DNA of 64,000 nt from Actinosynnema sp. ALI-1.44 (GTDB lineage Bacteria; Actinomycetota; Actinomycetes; Mycobacteriales; Pseudonocardiaceae). Made by a program: the position numbers and the translations under genes. Below the pieces are notes generated by a model. That model had not been told where the DNA came from and made no database searches. It saw nothing but the letters and a program-made list of their open reading frames with translations. Below, one piece after another: positions 61,361-64,000 of this stretch (the stretch's first letter is position 1; each line of letters starts with the position of its first letter). Location: the NCBI RefSeq assembly GCF_001984155.1, contig NZ_MTQO01000054.1, positions 62,001 to 126,000 of the forward strand, in the 5' to 3' direction.

Positions 61361-61768
61361 ATGACCACCATCACACTACGCACAGTGAAGATCCTGTTCG
61401 CTCTGGTGATCGGTCTCGTCGGGGTGGCGGCTCCCGCGGGCGCGGGCCAGGTGGCCGTCCAGGCCGCGTGCGGTGACACGTCCGGGTACACCAAGGTCAA
61501 CCTCTCCGCCCTGCCCAGTCAGGCCACGGACACCGTACGGCTGATCCAGAAGGGCGGTCCGTACCCGTTCCCGCAGGACGGCACGGTGTTCCAGAACCGC
61601 GAGAAGCTCCTGCCGCTCTGCTCGACCGGTTATTACCACGAGTACACAGTCAAGACTCCCGGCAGTTCGACGCGCGGCGCGCGGCGGATCGTCACCGGCA
61701 ACGCGGGCGAGTACTTCTACACCGCCGACCACTACGCCAGCTTCAAACTCGTCGACACACGCGCCTGA
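61361..61768 (+). CDS. Secreted guanyl-specific ribonuclease (RNase Sa-like)
   Basis: A 135-residue exported endoribonuclease that cleaves RNA after guanosine. A signal peptide ends near APAGA (about 24-28). The mature part aligns by eye with RNase Sa of Streptomyces: NLSALPSQATDTVRLI, GGPYPFPQDGTVFQNRE, GYYHEYTVKTPG, RGARRIVTG and DHYASFKLVD. The catalytic set is present: Glu94, Arg105, Arg109 and His124. The cysteines (37 and 87) are not at the RNase Sa disulfide positions, so the fold may be locked differently. No barstar-like inhibitor gene is adjacent. It may serve nutrient scavenging or competition. Confidence 0.92.
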   Translation: MTTITLRTVKILFALVIGLVGVAAPAGAGQVAVQAACGDTSGYTKVNLSALPSQATDTVRLIQKGGPYPFPQDGTVFQNREKLLPLCSTGYYHEYTVKTPGSSTRGARRIVTGNAGEYFYTADHYASFKLVDTRA

Positions 61769-61859
61769 CACACCCCTCCGAAGTCCACCCCAGTCCGCCT
61801 GGTTACGGGCAGACTGGGGTGGGCGAAATCCGCTCACGGGCCTGAGGGAGACAGACAGC

Positions 61860-62627
61860 GTGTACCGGGTGTTCGAGGCTCTCGACGAGCTCGTCACGAT
61901 CATCGAGGAGGCCAGGGGCGTCCCGATGACCTCCAACTGCATCGTGCCGCGGGGGGACAGCCTCGAGCTGCTCGACGAGATCCGGGACGCCATCCCCGGC
62001 GAACTCGACGACGCGCAGGACGTGCTCGACAAGCGCGACGAGATCGTCGGCAAGGCCGAGCACGAGGCCGCGACCAAGGTCAGCAAGGCCAACTCCGACG
62101 CGGAGAACACGCTGGCCAACGCGCAGGCCGAGGCCGAGCGGATCCTCGCGGACGCCCGCGCCCGTGCCGAGCGCATGGTCGCCGAGGCCGAGCAGCAGGC
62201 CGACCGCGAGGTCGAGAAGGGCCACGCCGAGTACGAGGAGCTCGTCGGCCGGTCGCACGCCGAGGCCGAGCGGATGCTCCAGGCCGGTCGTGAGTCCTAT
62301 GAGCACGCGGTCCAGGACGGTCAGATCGAGCAGGCCCGCCTGGTCTCGCAGACCGAGATCGTCGCCGCCGCGCACATGGAGTCCAACCGGATCCTGGAGG
62401 CGACCGCGGCCGAGGCCGACCGCCAGCGCACCGAGTGCGACGCCTATGTGGACGGAAAGCTCGCCGAGTTCGAGGACCTGCTCGCGCACACGCTGCGGAC
62501 CGTCGGCAAGGGCCGCACGCACCTGCGTGCCACCCAGGTCACGGGCGTGCACGCACCGAACCCGCATGTCCAGCCGACGCTGCCGCAGCACAACGGTGGC
62601 GCGCCCTATGACTACGACGGTCAATAA
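61860..62627 (+). CDS. DivIVA-domain coiled-coil protein (Rv2927c-like)
   Basis: A 255-residue protein. After YRVFEALDELVTIIEEARGV, a region of Ala/Glu-rich coiled coil (about 60-220, AEAERILADARARAERMVAE) precedes a basic, His/Pro-rich tail. Its genomic position, directly upstream of DUF177-rpmF-rnc, matches M. tuberculosis Rv2927c, a DivIVA/SepIVA-like protein tied to cell envelope growth. GTG 61860 is the start. The DUF177 gene follows after 85 nt. Confidence 0.88.
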   Translation: MYRVFEALDELVTIIEEARGVPMTSNCIVPRGDSLELLDEIRDAIPGELDDAQDVLDKRDEIVGKAEHEAATKVSKANSDAENTLANAQAEAERILADARARAERMVAEAEQQADREVEKGHAEYEELVGRSHAEAERMLQAGRESYEHAVQDGQIEQARLVSQTEIVAAAHMESNRILEATAAEADRQRTECDAYVDGKLAEFEDLLAHTLRTVGKGRTHLRATQVTGVHAPNPHVQPTLPQHNGGAPYDYDGQ

Positions 62628-62712
62628 TCGCCCCGATTTAGCGCCTGGACTTCCAATCACGTACGCTTGTCGGGTTGACCTTTCCCGACCAACTACCTAC
62701 TTGAGTTCTGAC

Positions 62713-63303
62713 ATGTCCGAAAACCGGCAGGCCACCACCCGGAACGCCGCCGCCAGCCCGTGGGTGCTCGACACCCGTGAGCTCGGCCGCCGCCCGGGCA
62801 GCAGTCGTGCCATCCACCGTACGGTGACCCTGGAGTCACCGCTCGGCGTCGAGGATGTGATCGCCGCCCCGCGTGGCGCGGTCGTCGACGTGGACGTGCT
62901 GCTCGAGTCGGTGGTCGAGGGTGTACTGGTCTCCGGCACCGCGTCCGCGCCCGTCGAGGGCGAGTGCGCACGGTGTCTCGACCCGCTGACCAGCCGGGTC
63001 GAGGTGGAGCTGACGGAGTTGTTCGCCTACCCGCACAGCGCCACCGAGGAGACGACGGACGAAGACGAGGTCCCGCGCCTCGTCGAAGACCGGATCGACC
63101 TGGAGCCCGTGGTCCGCGACGCCCTCGTGCTCGCGTTGCCGCTGGTCCCGTTGTGCAGGCCCGACTGCGCCGGGCTGTGCCCCGGTTGTGGAGTGAAGTG
63201 GGCCGATCTCGGTCCCGACCACGGGCATGAGAAAATCGATCCCCGCTGGGCCGCGTTGCAAGACCGGCTCGGGGATTCCAGTGACCGACCTGAGGAGAAG
63301 TAG
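62713..63303 (+). CDS. DUF177 protein (YceD-like)
   Basis: A 196-residue protein with [20 protein letters not shown] (about 75-95) and a C-terminal cysteine pair set, [11 protein letters not shown], typical of the YceD family that accompanies rpmF and is linked to large ribosomal subunit/23S rRNA accumulation. rpmF begins two bases after its stop, so the two are coupled. A longer in-frame start upstream was rejected because it lies within the preceding gene. ATG 62713 is the start. Confidence 0.92.
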   Translation: MSENRQATTRNAAASPWVLDTRELGRRPGSSRAIHRTVTLESPLGVEDVIAAPRGAVVDVDVLLESVVEGVLVSGTASAPVEGECARCLDPLTSRVEVELTELFAYPHSATEETTDEDEVPRLVEDRIDLEPVVRDALVLALPLVPLCRPDCAGLCPGCGVKWADLGPDHGHEKIDPRWAALQDRLGDSSDRPEEK

Positions 63304-63305
63304 CC

Positions 63306-63488
63306 GTGGCCGTTCCCAAGCGGAAGATGTCGCGCTCGAACACGCGCTCGCGCCGCGCACAGTGGAAGACCACTGCGATCGCACTTGAGCCGTGCAGCAA
63401 CCGCGCTTGCCGCCAGCCCAAGCCCCAGCACGTCGCCTGCCCGAACTGTGGCCAGTACAACGGCCGCCAGGTCACGCAGCCTGCTTGA
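63306..63488 (+). CDS. rpmF: Ribosomal protein L32
   Basis: A 60-residue L32 with [20 protein letters not shown] and a zinc-finger-type cysteine set (CSNRAC and CPNC). GTG 63306 is two bases after DUF177, with GAGGAGAAG upstream overlapping the previous stop. The operon DUF177-rpmF-rnc is conserved. Confidence 0.96.
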   Translation: MAVPKRKMSRSNTRSRRAQWKTTAIALEPCSNRACRQPKPQHVACPNCGQYNGRQVTQPA

Positions 63489-63514
63489 TCGAAAAGGCGG
63501 AGGCATACAGGGCA

Positions 63515-64000
63515 ATGGGAGGTAGGGGCGGCCGGAACGGCACGGGAGATCCCAGTTCGCTGAGTGACGCGCTCGGCGTCGAGTTGGGCTCCGACTTGTT
63601 GCAGCTCGCCCTGACCCATCGCTCGTACGCGTACGAGAACGGTGGCCTGCCGCCCAACGAGCGGCTGGAGTTCCTCGGCGACTCGGTGCTGGGAATGGTG
63701 ATCACCGATCACCTGTACCGGACACACAGCGAGTTGCCGGAGGGCCAGTTGGCTCGGTTGCGGGCGAGCGTGGTGAACATGCACGCGCTGGCGCGGGTCG
63801 CCAGGGGTCTTGGCGCAGGCGGTCTCGGTGCGCACCTGTTGCTCGGCCGTGGTGAGGAGCTGACCGGCGGCCGGGACAAGGCGAGCATCCTCGCCGACAC
63901 GCTCGAAGCCGTGATCGGTGCGGTGTACCTGCAGGAGGGCATCGACGTCGCGCGCAAGGTCGTGCACAAGCTGTTCGACCAGCTGCTCGACGAAGCGCCA
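63515..64000 (+). CDS. rnc: Ribonuclease III, 3' end outside window
   Basis: The first 162 residues of RNase III, which cuts double-stranded RNA and processes rRNA. After a short Gly-rich start, the catalytic domain shows [14 protein letters not shown], the signature [20 protein letters not shown] and the metal-binding [15 protein letters not shown]. The dsRNA-binding domain lies outside. ATG 63515 follows GGAGG at 63499-63503, 27 nt after rpmF. Confidence 0.94.
   Translation, partial: MGGRGGRNGTGDPSSLSDALGVELGSDLLQLALTHRSYAYENGGLPPNERLEFLGDSVLGMVITDHLYRTHSELPEGQLARLRASVVNMHALARVARGLGAGGLGAHLLLGRGEELTGGRDKASILADTLEAVIGAVYLQEGIDVARKVVHKLFDQLLDEAP

Overview
The window looks like a chromosomal segment of a high-GC actinomycete, most likely of the family Pseudonocardiaceae (Amycolatopsis, Kibdelosporangium or Lentzea-like). 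The grounds are high GC with frequent GTG starts, several XRE/DUF397 regulator parts, an actinobacterial F420 gene (cofC/fbiD), an HU protein with a long Lys/Ala-rich tail, and a gene order that, from memory, follows Mycobacterium tuberculosis Rv3003c to Rv2925c: ilvB-ilvN-ilvC, serA, leuB, FAH-gltX, iclR-leuC-leuD, hup, mutT1-ppk-cofC, gpsA, ddl, thiL, ung, DAK2, recG, pyc, rsmD, coaD, DUF177-rpmF-rnc. The genus cannot be fixed from the sequence alone.

Layout. 1-3.1 kb: a cut-off membrane protein, then ilvD and a small membrane protein on the minus strand. 3.1-8.9 kb: ilvBNC behind an attenuator with a branched-chain leader peptide, a DUF397 protein, and serA. 9-12.4 kb: a large secreted subtilisin-like protease. 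12.4-16.2 kb: leuB, an XRE/DUF5753 regulator, and cimA behind a second attenuator. 16.2-20.6 kb: accessory genes (Tat-exported protein, XRE/DUF397 pair, FAH hydrolase, FAD monooxygenase). 20.7-24.2 kb: gltX, a HAD phosphatase, tRNA-Gln and tRNA-Glu, and a 780-nt gene-free repeat region. 24.2-27.8 kb: an iclR regulator divergent from leuCD, then hup. 28-33.6 kb: mutT1, ppk and cofC on the minus strand, then plsC-like and gpsA. 33.6-37.4 kb: sulfur and PLP genes (cystathionine lyase, cysteine dioxygenase with a leader peptide, PPOX and MocR). 37.4-47.9 kb: ddl, DUF3515, a lone Lrp sensor domain, thiL, gamma-carbonic anhydrase, ung, a HAD protein, an MFS transporter, rpmB, a DAK2 protein and recG. 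47.9-48.4 kb: a second gene-free repeat region. 48.4-54.1 kb: a DivIVA-like coiled-coil protein, a double-HTH LuxR regulator and pyruvate carboxylase. 54.2-57.9 kb: accessory genes including a HelR-like RNA polymerase ATPase and a decayed SDR gene. 57.9-64 kb: rsmD, coaD, accessory secreted enzymes including an RNase Sa homologue, a DivIVA-domain protein, DUF177, rpmF and the start of rnc.

How the genes work together. Most of valine, isoleucine and leucine synthesis is here (ilvD, ilvBNC, leuB, leuCD), with cimA giving a threonine-independent entry to isoleucine through citramalate; LeuCD and LeuB serve both that route and leucine. Two separate attenuators have leader peptides whose residues match the pathway they precede: Leu/Ile/Val for ilvBNC and a Val-Ile-Ile-Ile run for cimA. 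A third short leader peptide precedes cysteine dioxygenase.

The most unusual non-coding signals are two related imperfect palindromes of about 140 nt, at 23.7 and 48.1 kb, each in a gene-free repeat-rich island with a T-rich plus strand. I saw no CRISPR array, prophage, insertion sequence, secondary-metabolite cluster or recognisable defence island.
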